This document shows positions 1 to 7,979 of a stretch of DNA of 18,733 nucleotides, in pieces (within the stretch, counting starts at the first letter, position 1; every line of letters starts with the position of its first letter). This DNA comes from Saprospiraceae bacterium. Lineage in GTDB: Bacteria; Bacteroidota; Bacteroidia; Bacteroidales; JAIPBB01. A program made the position numbers and the translations under genes. The stretch spans positions 1 through 18,733 of the forward strand of contig JAIPBB010000070.1 in assembly GCA_021739805.1 (NCBI GenBank), given 5' to 3'. The notes below the pieces were generated by a model. The model was given only the letters and a program-made list of their open reading frames with translations, made no database searches and was not told where the DNA came from.

Positions 1-137
1 GAGGTAATACCTGTCGAACTTGATGTTACATTATTTCCATAAGGAATTGTATCAAAATTTTCCCAGAATTTGGAATTTTGCGACATTACAAATGATGACA
101 CAAATAATACTAAAGTAAAAAGAATAGCTTTTTTCAT
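1..137 (-). CDS. Secreted protein, 5' end only (cut by window edge)
   Basis: Only the first 45 codons are visible; the gene runs off the left edge. The minus strand from the ATG at 137 reads MKKAILFTLVLFVSSFVMSQ followed by NSKFWENFDTIPYG. This is a classical signal peptide: Lys-Lys start, about 14 hydrophobic residues and a likely signal peptidase I cut near Ser-Gln. The mature protein would therefore lie in the periplasm, on the outer membrane or outside the cell. The gene is divergent from the PqqD operon, with 237 bases between the two start codons. Too little remains to name a family. Bacteroidota proteins with this kind of start are often type IX-secreted, but that would need the missing C-terminus. 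Confidence 0.72.
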   Translation of the reverse strand, partial: MKKAILFTLVLFVSSFVMSQNSKFWENFDTIPYGNNVTSSSTGIT

Positions 138-279
138 AATTAGGTTGGATTTTAAATTTATTTTTTAATTGAATTGTCAAAAATATAAAATTAATTCATA
201 TGTTTTTCAACACCTAACTTATATGACACTAAAAATTCTAAAAAAGTTGCATTACATAAATAATAAATTAAGTATTACA

Positions 280-312
280 TTGACCATGATTCCCTATAAA
301 AAATTATATTTA
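280..312 (+). promoter_or_regulatory. Candidate promoter of the PqqD/HprK operon
   Basis: TTG at 280-282 and TATATTTA at 305-312 resemble the Bacteroidota -33 (TTTG) and -7 (TAnnTTTG) boxes with 22 bases between. The -7 box matches in seven of eight positions. It would start transcription about 55-60 bases before the ATG at 375. The region is very AT-rich, so a chance match is quite possible. Confidence 0.3.
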
Positions 313-374
313 CATATGCAAGGTTTTACTACTTTTATGCTTTATTAATTTTTCATTAATTTATAAGAATTAAA

Positions 375-827
375 ATGAATTTACTCTCAACAAAATACAC
401 AGTTAATTCACCTCATGTAGTTCATGACACCATTGATGGTGAAACAATATTGGTTAATCTTAAAAATGGGAATTATTATAGTTTTGACAAACTCGGTGTT
501 ATAATTTGGGATTTTATAGTATCCAAAAACAAACTTTCTGCACTTGTTCAAAAAGTATCATTGTTTTATAAAAAACCATTAGATGAAATCTCAGAAGTTC
601 TGGAAGTTTTTATTACACAACTAAAGAATGAAGAACTTATTGTTATAGATAATTCCGAAACCCCGGAAAATCAAGAACTTGATTTGTCAGAAATTGAAAA
701 ATTATCAAGTGAGTTTGCACCACCGATATTAAACAAATATGCCGATATGCAAGATGTGCTTTTGCTCGACCCAATTCACGATACTGACGAAAAAGGCTGG
801 CCATCAGGAAAAGATGAATTTCAATAA
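375..827 (+). CDS. PqqD-like peptide-binding protein with conserved C-terminal tail (copy 1)
   Basis: This 150-residue protein is longer than PqqD proper (about 90). Residues 10-92 show the PqqD/RRE-like fold: IDGETILVNL (20-29), NGNYYSFD (31-38), LGVIIWDFI (40-48), then a helix-rich segment ending in a VFITQLKNEELIVI-type helix and strand. PqqD domains bind leader peptides and hand them to modifying enzymes, so a cytoplasmic peptide- or protein-presenting role is inferred. The extra tail (about 93-150) holds P117-I-L, Y122, MQ125-126, DPIHD 132-136 and GWPSG 141-145. I recall such MQ...DPIH...GWP tails on other PqqD-family proteins; no function is known to me. It is the first gene of a six-gene operon; the next ATG is 49 bases downstream. 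There is no Shine-Dalgarno site, only an A/T-rich leader. The PqqD call is firm; the substrate is unknown. Confidence 0.85.
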   Translation: MNLLSTKYTVNSPHVVHDTIDGETILVNLKNGNYYSFDKLGVIIWDFIVSKNKLSALVQKVSLFYKKPLDEISEVLEVFITQLKNEELIVIDNSETPENQELDLSEIEKLSSEFAPPILNKYADMQDVLLLDPIHDTDEKGWPSGKDEFQ

Positions 828-876
828 TTCGCATATTTTTGTAATTTAGCACTTCCAATTTGAATATGGTGTATTC

Positions 877-2025
877 ATGAAAAATACTGCTGAAAGCCCT
901 TTTCCAACATATGAACAAGAACTTTTACTAACCGCATCGCTACTTGATGATGGTCGAGCAATTAGTGCAATAGATGAATGGCTTACATTAATTGACCTCG
1001 ATGGGCAACTCGATAGTGGTTCTTTTAGATTATTGCCTCTTCTTTTTAAAAATTTACTAAAACACAATTACAAAGGACCCCGAATGAATATGCTTAAAGG
1101 GGTTTATCGTTTGTCATGGTATAAAAATCAGAAACTTATTTATAATTCGATAAAGGTTTTGGAACTTTTTCAAAAAGCAGATATTAAAACAATGATTTTA
1201 AAAGGTGTTGCCTTAAGTTCTTTGGTTTATAAAGACATAGGAGTCAGGCCAATGTTCGACCTTGATATTTTAGTGCCCTCACATCAAGCCACAAAAGCAA
1301 TTGAACTTTTAAAAAGCAATAACTGGAAACCTGAAAACGATGAATATCTTGAATACAATTTAAGGTTTGGGAAAGGTATGGGTTTTAAGAATGATGAAGA
1401 TTTTGATTGTGACCTGCACTGGCACCCTTTTTTTGAAGGCCATGGAAAAAATTCAGAATTAGATTTCTGGGATAATGCTATTCCATTGAAGATTTTTGAT
1501 ACGTCAACTTTATCATTTTGCTACACGGACATGCTTCTTCACACTTTTGTTCATGGTATTAAATGGAATAAAGAACCACCAATCAGGTGGGTGGCCGATG
1601 CTTTTTATCTGATAAATGCAACTGATTTTGAAATAGATTGGGAAAGATTTATATTTCAGGTTAAGAAATACAAGGTTGTTTTACAAATCAAAGAAGCCTT
1701 AAACTATTTGATTGAAAAATTTAATGTTGAAGTTCCTGAAGAAGTCATGAGTGAACTATCGAAAATTAGAATCACTCTTGCTGAAAAGCTTGTCTATAAA
1801 GAATGTCATAAAGACTCTGATGATTTTCAGGATAACCTATTTAAGAAACTTAATAAGCTATTTTTAGTTTATCTTCAGCAGTCTGATAAAACCAATATTT
1901 TCCTTCACTTTTTTGGATTTATAAGCTATTTGCGTTTCAGGACAAAAGGAAAAGACAATTTTCGTATTTTGGCTTATTATTTAAGAAAAAGATTCAGAAA
2001 AGCTGATAAAACACATAATGACTAA
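877..2025 (+). CDS. PF14907-type nucleotidyltransferase family protein
   Basis: This 382-residue protein matches the 'uncharacterised nucleotidyltransferase' family (PF14907). Its hallmark lies at 107-133: a KG pair at 109-110, Y118, R124 and the metal-site pair D128-x-D130 in MFDLDILVP. Further conserved-looking features are D179-LHWH and a histidine-rich helix at 220-229 (LLHTFVHGIK) followed by RWVADAF. The N-terminal 80 residues are helical and the C-terminal 130 residues are basic and helical. The family has a Pol-beta-type fold and occurs in lasso-peptide clusters and beside PqqD and HprK-like genes; the transferred nucleotide or sugar and the acceptor are not settled. The gene overlaps the following exporter gene by 8 bases, so the two are probably translationally coupled. 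There is no membrane segment, so it should be cytoplasmic. Confidence 0.85.
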   Translation: MKNTAESPFPTYEQELLLTASLLDDGRAISAIDEWLTLIDLDGQLDSGSFRLLPLLFKNLLKHNYKGPRMNMLKGVYRLSWYKNQKLIYNSIKVLELFQKADIKTMILKGVALSSLVYKDIGVRPMFDLDILVPSHQATKAIELLKSNNWKPENDEYLEYNLRFGKGMGFKNDEDFDCDLHWHPFFEGHGKNSELDFWDNAIPLKIFDTSTLSFCYTDMLLHTFVHGIKWNKEPPIRWVADAFYLINATDFEIDWERFIFQVKKYKVVLQIKEALNYLIEKFNVEVPEEVMSELSKIRITLAEKLVYKECHKDSDDFQDNLFKKLNKLFLVYLQQSDKTNIFLHFFGFISYLRFRTKGKDNFRILAYYLRKRFRKADKTHND

Positions 2026-3721
2026 GAATAACAACAAATACAACTCTAAAAAGCATTTTTTCAATAAATCTGCATGGAAGTATTTTGGTTTCTTTTACAA
2101 AGAGCACAAAACCAAACTTATTTTAACTTCTATCGGTTCTTCTGCTCAGGTGATTTTTATCATTCCTATTATTTTACTTGTTAAGTATGCTTTTGACGAA
2201 GTCATTCAAAACAAAGAAATTAATATTTTAATTCAAATAGGAATTTTAATATTCGTTTTAAGATTTGTGAATTCAATTGTTTCGGTTTTGCTGAAAGCTG
2301 TTAATATTAAAATCATTAATAATGCTATATATAAATTACGAAGCAATTTAGCTGAAAGACTTTACAGCTATTCGCGAAGTTTTTATACACAAGCCGACCA
2401 AAAAGTTCTTCATGCAAGATTAGTACAGGATACTGAAAGATTGTCCAATATGAGTAGTGCTTTGGTTTCCCGACTTTTACCATCGCTTGTTATCAGTTTT
2501 TCTCTTGGTGTTGTGTTAGCTTTTTTAAATTGGTATTTATTGCTGATAATAGTTTGCTTGGTCCCATTAGTGTATTTTTCAAATATATGGATGGGAAAAA
2601 TAATAAAGAAAAAAGTATTTGTTTTTCAGCGAGCTTTTGAAAAATTCAGCACCGGATTACTATTTATTTTAAGGTATATTGATTTAACCAACATCCAATC
2701 TGCCCAAAAATCAGAAATAGAAATACATAAAAATGTATTAAAAGATTTAGAGAAGAAAACCAATGTAATGGCAATAGTTTATTCCATTAACTTTCAATTG
2801 CAGGAAACGTTGACAGGATTGCTTGGAATAATCATAATAATTGTTGGAGGAATTGCTGTGGCCAGAGATATGATGACGCTTGGCGAATTTCTTTCATTTT
2901 ATATGGCTGCTATTTTTCTCAGTAGATATATTACTAATATCACCAGCTCTTTACCTGATATTATTACAGGCAATGAATCTTTAACAACTCTTTATGATTT
3001 GGCTACTGAAACAGAAACTCTTCCATATTCCGGTGATAAGAAAATTGAATTTCAAGGAGATTTAGCTATTGAATTGGTTTCTTTTAAATATCAAAAAGAA
3101 TTACTACTGAAAGAGCTTAGCCTTAATATAAAACCTGGTTCTAAGGTTGCTATTATTGGTCCTAACGGAATTGGGAAAACCACAATAATAAATCTTATTC
3201 TTGGTTTTTATAAACCTGAAAAAGGGCAGATTCTTGCTGAAGGAATTCCATATGATGATTTGGATTTATCAAACTTAAGACTTTCTATAGGCGTTGTATC
3301 GCAGCATACTCCATTGTTTTCAGGAACAATAAAAGAGAACATTCTTTATGGAAATCCCGAAATAATTGATAAGGATTTAATAGAAGCTTGCTCTATTGCT
3401 TCGGTACATGAATTTATTCAAAACCTGCCTGATGATTATGAAACTCAAATTGGGGAAGATGGTGTACAACTTTCAGGTGGAGAACGCCAGCGAATTGCAA
3501 TTGCCAGGGCTTTAATCCGAAAACCTAAATTGCTTATTCTTGATGAACCAACAAATCACCTTGACAAAGAGCATGTTAAACAGATTATGAATAATATTGA
3601 CAATCTAAACTATAATCCCGCAATTTTATTAATAAGTCATGATGTTGGTGTTGTAAAGCATGCTGATGAGATTTTCACATTTGAAGACGGGAAATTAATT
3701 CTTTTTGATAAAACTGAGTAA
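2018..3721 (+). CDS. ABC exporter, fused membrane and ATPase domains
   Basis: This 567-residue half-transporter of the MsbA/lasso-exporter type has an N-terminal membrane domain (about 30-310) with hydrophobic helices near 34-58, 68-92, 154-190, 265-282 and 289-302. The ATPase domain (about 345-567) is intact: Walker A GPNGIGKTT (381-389), Q-loop Q429, signature LSGGE (485-489), Walker B LLILDE (505-510), D-loop NHLD and switch H541. There is no N-terminal C39 peptidase domain, so it would not itself cleave a double-glycine leader. It probably works as a homodimer in the inner membrane. Its start overlaps the nucleotidyltransferase stop by 8 bases and the kinase fusion begins 9 bases after it. 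This placement suggests it exports the product of the operon, either a modified peptide or a lipid-linked glycan. The cargo is inferred only. Confidence 0.9.
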   Translation: MTKNNNKYNSKKHFFNKSAWKYFGFFYKEHKTKLILTSIGSSAQVIFIIPIILLVKYAFDEVIQNKEINILIQIGILIFVLRFVNSIVSVLLKAVNIKIINNAIYKLRSNLAERLYSYSRSFYTQADQKVLHARLVQDTERLSNMSSALVSRLLPSLVISFSLGVVLAFLNWYLLLIIVCLVPLVYFSNIWMGKIIKKKVFVFQRAFEKFSTGLLFILRYIDLTNIQSAQKSEIEIHKNVLKDLEKKTNVMAIVYSINFQLQETLTGLLGIIIIIVGGIAVARDMMTLGEFLSFYMAAIFLSRYITNITSSLPDIITGNESLTTLYDLATETETLPYSGDKKIEFQGDLAIELVSFKYQKELLLKELSLNIKPGSKVAIIGPNGIGKTTIINLILGFYKPEKGQILAEGIPYDDLDLSNLRLSIGVVSQHTPLFSGTIKENILYGNPEIIDKDLIEACSIASVHEFIQNLPDDYETQIGEDGVQLSGGERQRIAIARALIRKPKLLILDEPTNHLDKEHVKQIMNNIDNLNYNPAILLISHDVGVVKHADEIFTFEDGKLILFDKTE

Positions 3722-3730
3722 TCATTCGAT

Positions 3731-6196
3731 ATGGACGTTCCAAAAAAAACAGAAGCAGAGCAAATACTTTTCTTTAACCAATGTTTTGAGAAATTTCAAT
3801 CAGCGGTTTCTTCAACAAAAGAAATTAAGCATTATTTCAATATTGGAGGAATGAAAATTTGCCTTTCATTTGCGGGAGAAACTCTTGTGCCTTATCTCAC
3901 ACCGGCATTAGAACATTTAAGAATTCCTGAAACGAATTCTCCTGATGCGACAATTTGTGTTTGGGAAAGTGAAACCACATCTGTTAAAATGGTTCCTCCT
4001 CCCTGTGAAAGAAAGGCTTTTACTGACCGTGGTGATATTTGGGGATTCACAAGTGAGAGAATTAAAACTGCTTTTCATTGGGGAGAATTTTCAGTTAATG
4101 TGATGGATTTAAAAACAAATACAGGGATTTATTGGGTCGAAACTGCCAGGAAAATTCCTTATTGGGTTTTTTCATCTCCTTTCCGTACGATATTTCACTG
4201 GCTAATGGAAAAAAACGACTGTCAACTCCTACATGCTGCTGCTGTTGGAACAGAAGATGGTGCTGTTTTAATTTCAGGAAAAGGTGGGATGGGAAAATCT
4301 TCAACATCAATAATTTGCCTGGAAAATGGTTTTTATTATGTTGGAGATGATTATGTAATTGTTAAAGCTAAACCTGAACCGTTAGTTTACAGCCTTTATT
4401 CCACAGCCAAAATAAATACAGAAGATATTGATAAATTCCCTTTTTACAAACCACACATTAAAACTTTCAGGAATTTCAAACAGGAAAAGGCAGTTTTGTT
4501 TTTATATCCTGATTTAAAAAACCAAATTAAAAATGAAATGCCTTTAAAGGCTATTTTCACACCTGAAATTCACAAAAGGGAAGAGACTAAAATTTCAGAT
4601 GTTTCTCATTGGCATTTGAGCAGGGCGATGGCTTTCACAACTATGTCGCAATTGCCTTATGTCGGTGAGCACACACACAAATATATTAATGAACTCTGTG
4701 AATCTTTACCCGGTTTTACTCTTGAACTTGGAAGTGATTTTTCTGATATTCCTAAAGTGATTTCAAATTATTTATCAAAACCTGAAGCTTATTTATCAAT
4801 AAAAACAAAAGCTGAAGCAAGTGAACAAAAACCTTTGGTTAGTGTAATTGTTCCTGTTTATAATGGTGAAGAATTTATTGAAGAGGCTATCGAAAATATA
4901 CTATCTCAAAATTATCCGGCACTTGAAATTATCATCGTAAATGATGGTTCAACAGATAAATCAGAAGAAATTATCAAAAACCTTCCAATTGATATTCGAT
5001 ACTTTTACCAGGAAAACGATGGTCCTTCTTCTGCAAGAAACAGAGGAATAAGGGATGTGTCGGGTGAATTTATTGCATTTTTAGATGTTGATGATTTGTG
5101 GCCCGAGAATAATCTTAATCTACTTGTTGATATTCTGCAAAAAAATCCAGACACTTTAGTTGTTCATGGCTACGCCCAGTTGATGGAGAAAAATCCAACA
5201 ACAGGGAAATATGAATACACAGGAAATCCAAAAGAGTCATTTCCGGGATATATTGGTGCAGGTTTATATAGAAAAGAAGCATTTAATGAGGTTGGTCTTT
5301 TCGATGAATTTATGAAATTTGGTGAAGATGCTGATTGGTTTAAAAGAGCAGATGAATTAAAAATTAACCTTATAAAACTTGAAGAAGTTACATTTTTTGT
5401 CCGCAGGCATGAAAAAAATATGACAAAAGGCAAAAGCCTTGTCGAACTCAACGCTTTGAAAGTATTTAAAAAATCACTCGATCGTGTTCGTCAGCCTCAA
5501 AAAGAAAGAAAAACAATTCCGAATATTAGTGTAATTATGCCTGTTCATAATGCTGAGCATTATGTTGAAGAAGCTATTAATAGCGTTTTAAGTCAGTCGA
5601 TTAAGCCAACAGAGCTTATCATTATTAATAATAGCTCCACTGACAATACAGCCAAAGTGGTTGAAAAATTTGGCGATAAAGTCATATTCAAAACTCAGGA
5701 AGACAAAGGTGCAGCAGGTGGGCGAAATGCCGGACTTAAACTTGCAACAGGTAGTTTTATTACTTTTATTGATGCAGATGATATTTGGATGCCAGACCAT
5801 CAGGATGTTTTGTTAAGTGCTTTTGAAGAAGACCCTGATTTGGAAATTGCAATGGGTATGGTTGAACAATTTATTAGTCCAGAGCTTGTTGAAACGACTA
5901 AACATGTGATTAACGAAGAAACAAAAATCTTAAAAGGTTACCATCCGGGGGCAATTCTAATTAAAAGAAGCTCGTTCGACAAAATTGGTTTGTTTAACGA
6001 AAAGACTGTGATTGGAGAAGTCATTGAATGGTTTTTTAAAGCAAAAGAAGCTGGAATCAAAATGAAAATAATTGATGAAGTGGTTTATAAAAGACGTTTG
6101 CATGAAACAAACCTGGGGATAAGAAAAAAGGAACACCAAATCGAAATTGCTTCTGTAATTAAGCAGGCTCTTGAAAGAAAGCGTAAGAATAATTAA
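3731..6196 (+). CDS. HPr-kinase-like domain fused to two GT2 glycosyltransferase domains
   Basis: This 821-residue protein has three parts. Residues 1-350 are HprK-like: HAAAVG (168-173), a P-loop GKGGMGKSS (183-191) and VGDDYV (204-209), resembling the HprK-related kinases found beside PqqD proteins and in phosphorylated lasso-peptide clusters. Residues 367-590 are a complete GT2 domain: VPVYNGEEF, NDGSTD (404-409), DVDD (452-455), GED (531-533) and RRH (558-560). Residues 597-800 are a second, divergent GT2 domain: NNSSTD (633-638), DADD (681-684) and GEVIEW (762-767), in which the usual ED acid pair has become EV. There is no signal peptide or membrane helix, so it is cytoplasmic. The likely role is ATP-dependent phosphorylation plus glycosylation of one substrate; the substrate is unknown. 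The start lies 9 bases after the exporter stop, and no frameshift or internal stop is visible. The GT2 calls are firm; the kinase call is good at family level. Confidence 0.85.
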   Translation: MDVPKKTEAEQILFFNQCFEKFQSAVSSTKEIKHYFNIGGMKICLSFAGETLVPYLTPALEHLRIPETNSPDATICVWESETTSVKMVPPPCERKAFTDRGDIWGFTSERIKTAFHWGEFSVNVMDLKTNTGIYWVETARKIPYWVFSSPFRTIFHWLMEKNDCQLLHAAAVGTEDGAVLISGKGGMGKSSTSIICLENGFYYVGDDYVIVKAKPEPLVYSLYSTAKINTEDIDKFPFYKPHIKTFRNFKQEKAVLFLYPDLKNQIKNEMPLKAIFTPEIHKREETKISDVSHWHLSRAMAFTTMSQLPYVGEHTHKYINELCESLPGFTLELGSDFSDIPKVISNYLSKPEAYLSIKTKAEASEQKPLVSVIVPVYNGEEFIEEAIENILSQNYPALEIIIVNDGSTDKSEEIIKNLPIDIRYFYQENDGPSSARNRGIRDVSGEFIAFLDVDDLWPENNLNLLVDILQKNPDTLVVHGYAQLMEKNPTTGKYEYTGNPKESFPGYIGAGLYRKEAFNEVGLFDEFMKFGEDADWFKRADELKINLIKLEEVTFFVRRHEKNMTKGKSLVELNALKVFKKSLDRVRQPQKERKTIPNISVIMPVHNAEHYVEEAINSVLSQSIKPTELIIINNSSTDNTAKVVEKFGDKVIFKTQEDKGAAGGRNAGLKLATGSFITFIDADDIWMPDHQDVLLSAFEEDPDLEIAMGMVEQFISPELVETTKHVINEETKILKGYHPGAILIKRSSFDKIGLFNEKTVIGEVIEWFFKAKEAGIKMKIIDEVVYKRRLHETNLGIRKKEHQIEIASVIKQALERKRKNN

Positions 6197-6221
6197 TTGA
6201 AGCGGTCATATAATTATAGTA

Positions 6222-7136
6222 ATGAGTAATAACAAAACCAGAGGAGTTTATTTTGTCGCAAACGATTTGGTTATTGACTTAACAATTGCTTTCCTTAATA
6301 GTTTCAGGAAGTTTAATCCAACAATTTCTTTATGCTTAATTCCTTTCAAAGATGATATTGAAGAAATATCTAAACTAAAAGAAAAGTTTAATTTTTCTAT
6401 TTATTCAGATGCTGAGTTTCTTGATTATTGTGATAATATAAGTTTAAAATTTCATCATAAAATTATTGGTCATTACCGAAAACTTGCTATTTGGCAAGGT
6501 CCTTTTGATGAGTTTGTTTATATTGATATTGACACTTTGGTGCTGAAAAACATTGATTTTGTTTTTCCTTTATTATCAGAATACGATTTTATCACATCTT
6601 TTTCAAATTTGCCTTCAATCAGGCAATGGGTGTGGAAGGACTCTATTTATAAAATAAACGCACTAAGTGAGGAACAGATTAACTATGGGGCAAATACAGG
6701 TTTTATAGTGTCAAAAAAGAATAATATTTCAAAGGATGATATCGAGAAAAGTTTGGCAGGTGCAATGGAATTGTCTTATTATATGGAGTTTTCTTGTATG
6801 GAGCAGCCATTTTTAAATTACTTAATCGTTACATCAAACAAAGCACATACAAGCTTGTATAAACTCCTTGATTCAAAAATATATCCTGAAAATTATGTTG
6901 AGTTTTGGGCTGGTCGCCACAAAAAGTTTCTGATGAAAAATATGCAAACAGTTCAGGATGAGATTGTGCGAGATATATTTTTAATCCACTGGGCCGGCGT
7001 ATGGCAAAAGAACGATAAAGATTTCAGGATTTTTAAACTTTTAAAATCTTTTAAAATCAGGAAAACGATATGGTCAACCAGCATTTTCATGCCATACCGC
7101 AAACTTTGGAAACACTATCGATATTTGAATTCTTAA
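6222..7136 (+). CDS. GT8-like glycosyltransferase (GT-A fold)
   Basis: This 304-residue cytoplasmic protein has the signs of a GT-A retaining glycosyltransferase of the GT8 type. An N-terminal Rossmann-like strand (GVYFVANDLVI, 8-18) is followed by a helix and strand at 20-41. The metal-binding DID is at 102-104 in VYIDIDTLVLKNI, NTGF at 158-161, EQPFLNY at 194-200 and a C-terminal HWAG at 256-259 where GT8 enzymes carry their HFxG motif. The C-terminus is basic (RKLWKHYRYLNS) and may sit on the membrane. It starts 25 bases after the kinase/GT2 fusion and is followed within 18 bases by a methyltransferase, so it belongs to the same operon. The sugar donor and acceptor cannot be read from the sequence. 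The fold is reasonably sure; assignment to GT8 proper is less so. Confidence 0.7.
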   Translation: MSNNKTRGVYFVANDLVIDLTIAFLNSFRKFNPTISLCLIPFKDDIEEISKLKEKFNFSIYSDAEFLDYCDNISLKFHHKIIGHYRKLAIWQGPFDEFVYIDIDTLVLKNIDFVFPLLSEYDFITSFSNLPSIRQWVWKDSIYKINALSEEQINYGANTGFIVSKKNNISKDDIEKSLAGAMELSYYMEFSCMEQPFLNYLIVTSNKAHTSLYKLLDSKIYPENYVEFWAGRHKKFLMKNMQTVQDEIVRDIFLIHWAGVWQKNDKDFRIFKLLKSFKIRKTIWSTSIFMPYRKLWKHYRYLNS

Positions 7137-7154
7137 TATTATCATATTTCAAAA

Positions 7155-7979
7155 ATGGAAAAACAAAATAATATTAAAGACAGTGCATTGAAATTTTCTG
7201 AAAAGCACAGGGAATACATCAGGAATTATATACGACAACAAGAGTTAGAAAAATATAAGGGAGACAAAGTGTTTTGCCCAATTTGTCAATCGAAATTTCG
7301 AAATTTTGCTCCTTATTATCCCTGGGAAACCGAAGATGATAAAGCTCTTGCTGAAGAAAATGTAAAATGTCCGAATTGCAGCTCACTGGAAAGGCACAGA
7401 CTTTTGTGGAAATACCTTAATGATAAAACTAATCTTTTCAATTCTCAAAATAAATCATTGCTCGAATTTGCTCCTTATGAGTACTTTTTTGATTTTTTTT
7501 CAAATCATAAAAGCATCACTTACTTCCCCTGTGATTTATTGCCTGAAAGCTTAAAGTTTATCGATTATAAAGGAAAAATCTTAAAAGAAGATATTACAAA
7601 ATTGTCTTTTGAAGATAATTCATTTGATGCTATTTTATGTTCCCATGTTCTTGAGCATATTGTTGATGATAAACTTGCAATGTCAGAACTTTATAGGGTA
7701 ATGAAAAAAGGAGGCTGGGGAATTTTTCAGGTGCCAATAGATTATGATAGGGAAATCACTTATGAAGATTTTAGCATTGTTTCCCCTGAAGGCAGAGAAA
7801 AAGCTTTTGGACAAAAAGACCATTTTCGATGGTATGGAAAAGATTTTAAAGACAGATTGTCAAATGCCGGTTTTATTGTTATTGAAGATTTGTATATTAA
7901 AAAGTTTTCATCGGAAGATATTGCCAAATATGGTTTCGACCCTAATGAAATCATTTACTATTGTAAAAAACCATTTTAG
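7155..7979 (+). CDS. Zinc-ribbon SAM-dependent methyltransferase
   Basis: This 274-residue protein begins with a zinc-ribbon-like module: CPIC at 41-44 and CPNC at 72-75, then SSLERHRLLWKYL. A class I methyltransferase domain follows: LLEFAPYEYF (102-111) in the motif I place, ILKEDITKL with the motif II acid, DAILCSHVLEH (158-168) and a post-motif helix ending in MKKGGWGIFQVP. Motif I lacks the usual glycine-rich GxGxG, so the SAM pocket is unusual; the remaining Methyltransf_11 landmarks are intact. In glycan loci such enzymes often methylate sugars or sugar carriers, but here a modified peptide is equally possible. It is the last gene of the plus-strand operon. Its stop codon overlaps the stop of the converging GT2 gene by 4 bases, leaving no room for a terminator between them. 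Confidence 0.82.
   Translation: MEKQNNIKDSALKFSEKHREYIRNYIRQQELEKYKGDKVFCPICQSKFRNFAPYYPWETEDDKALAEENVKCPNCSSLERHRLLWKYLNDKTNLFNSQNKSLLEFAPYEYFFDFFSNHKSITYFPCDLLPESLKFIDYKGKILKEDITKLSFEDNSFDAILCSHVLEHIVDDKLAMSELYRVMKKGGWGIFQVPIDYDREITYEDFSIVSPEGREKAFGQKDHFRWYGKDFKDRLSNAGFIVIEDLYIKKFSSEDIAKYGFDPNEIIYYCKKPF

Noticed and set aside
4095..4350. Overlapping reading frames on both strands inside the kinase domain, one with a Cys-rich run
   Set aside because: They sit fully within the 821-residue fusion gene, and the apparent Cys run comes from the codons for the LLHAAAVG/GKGGMGKS segment read in another frame.
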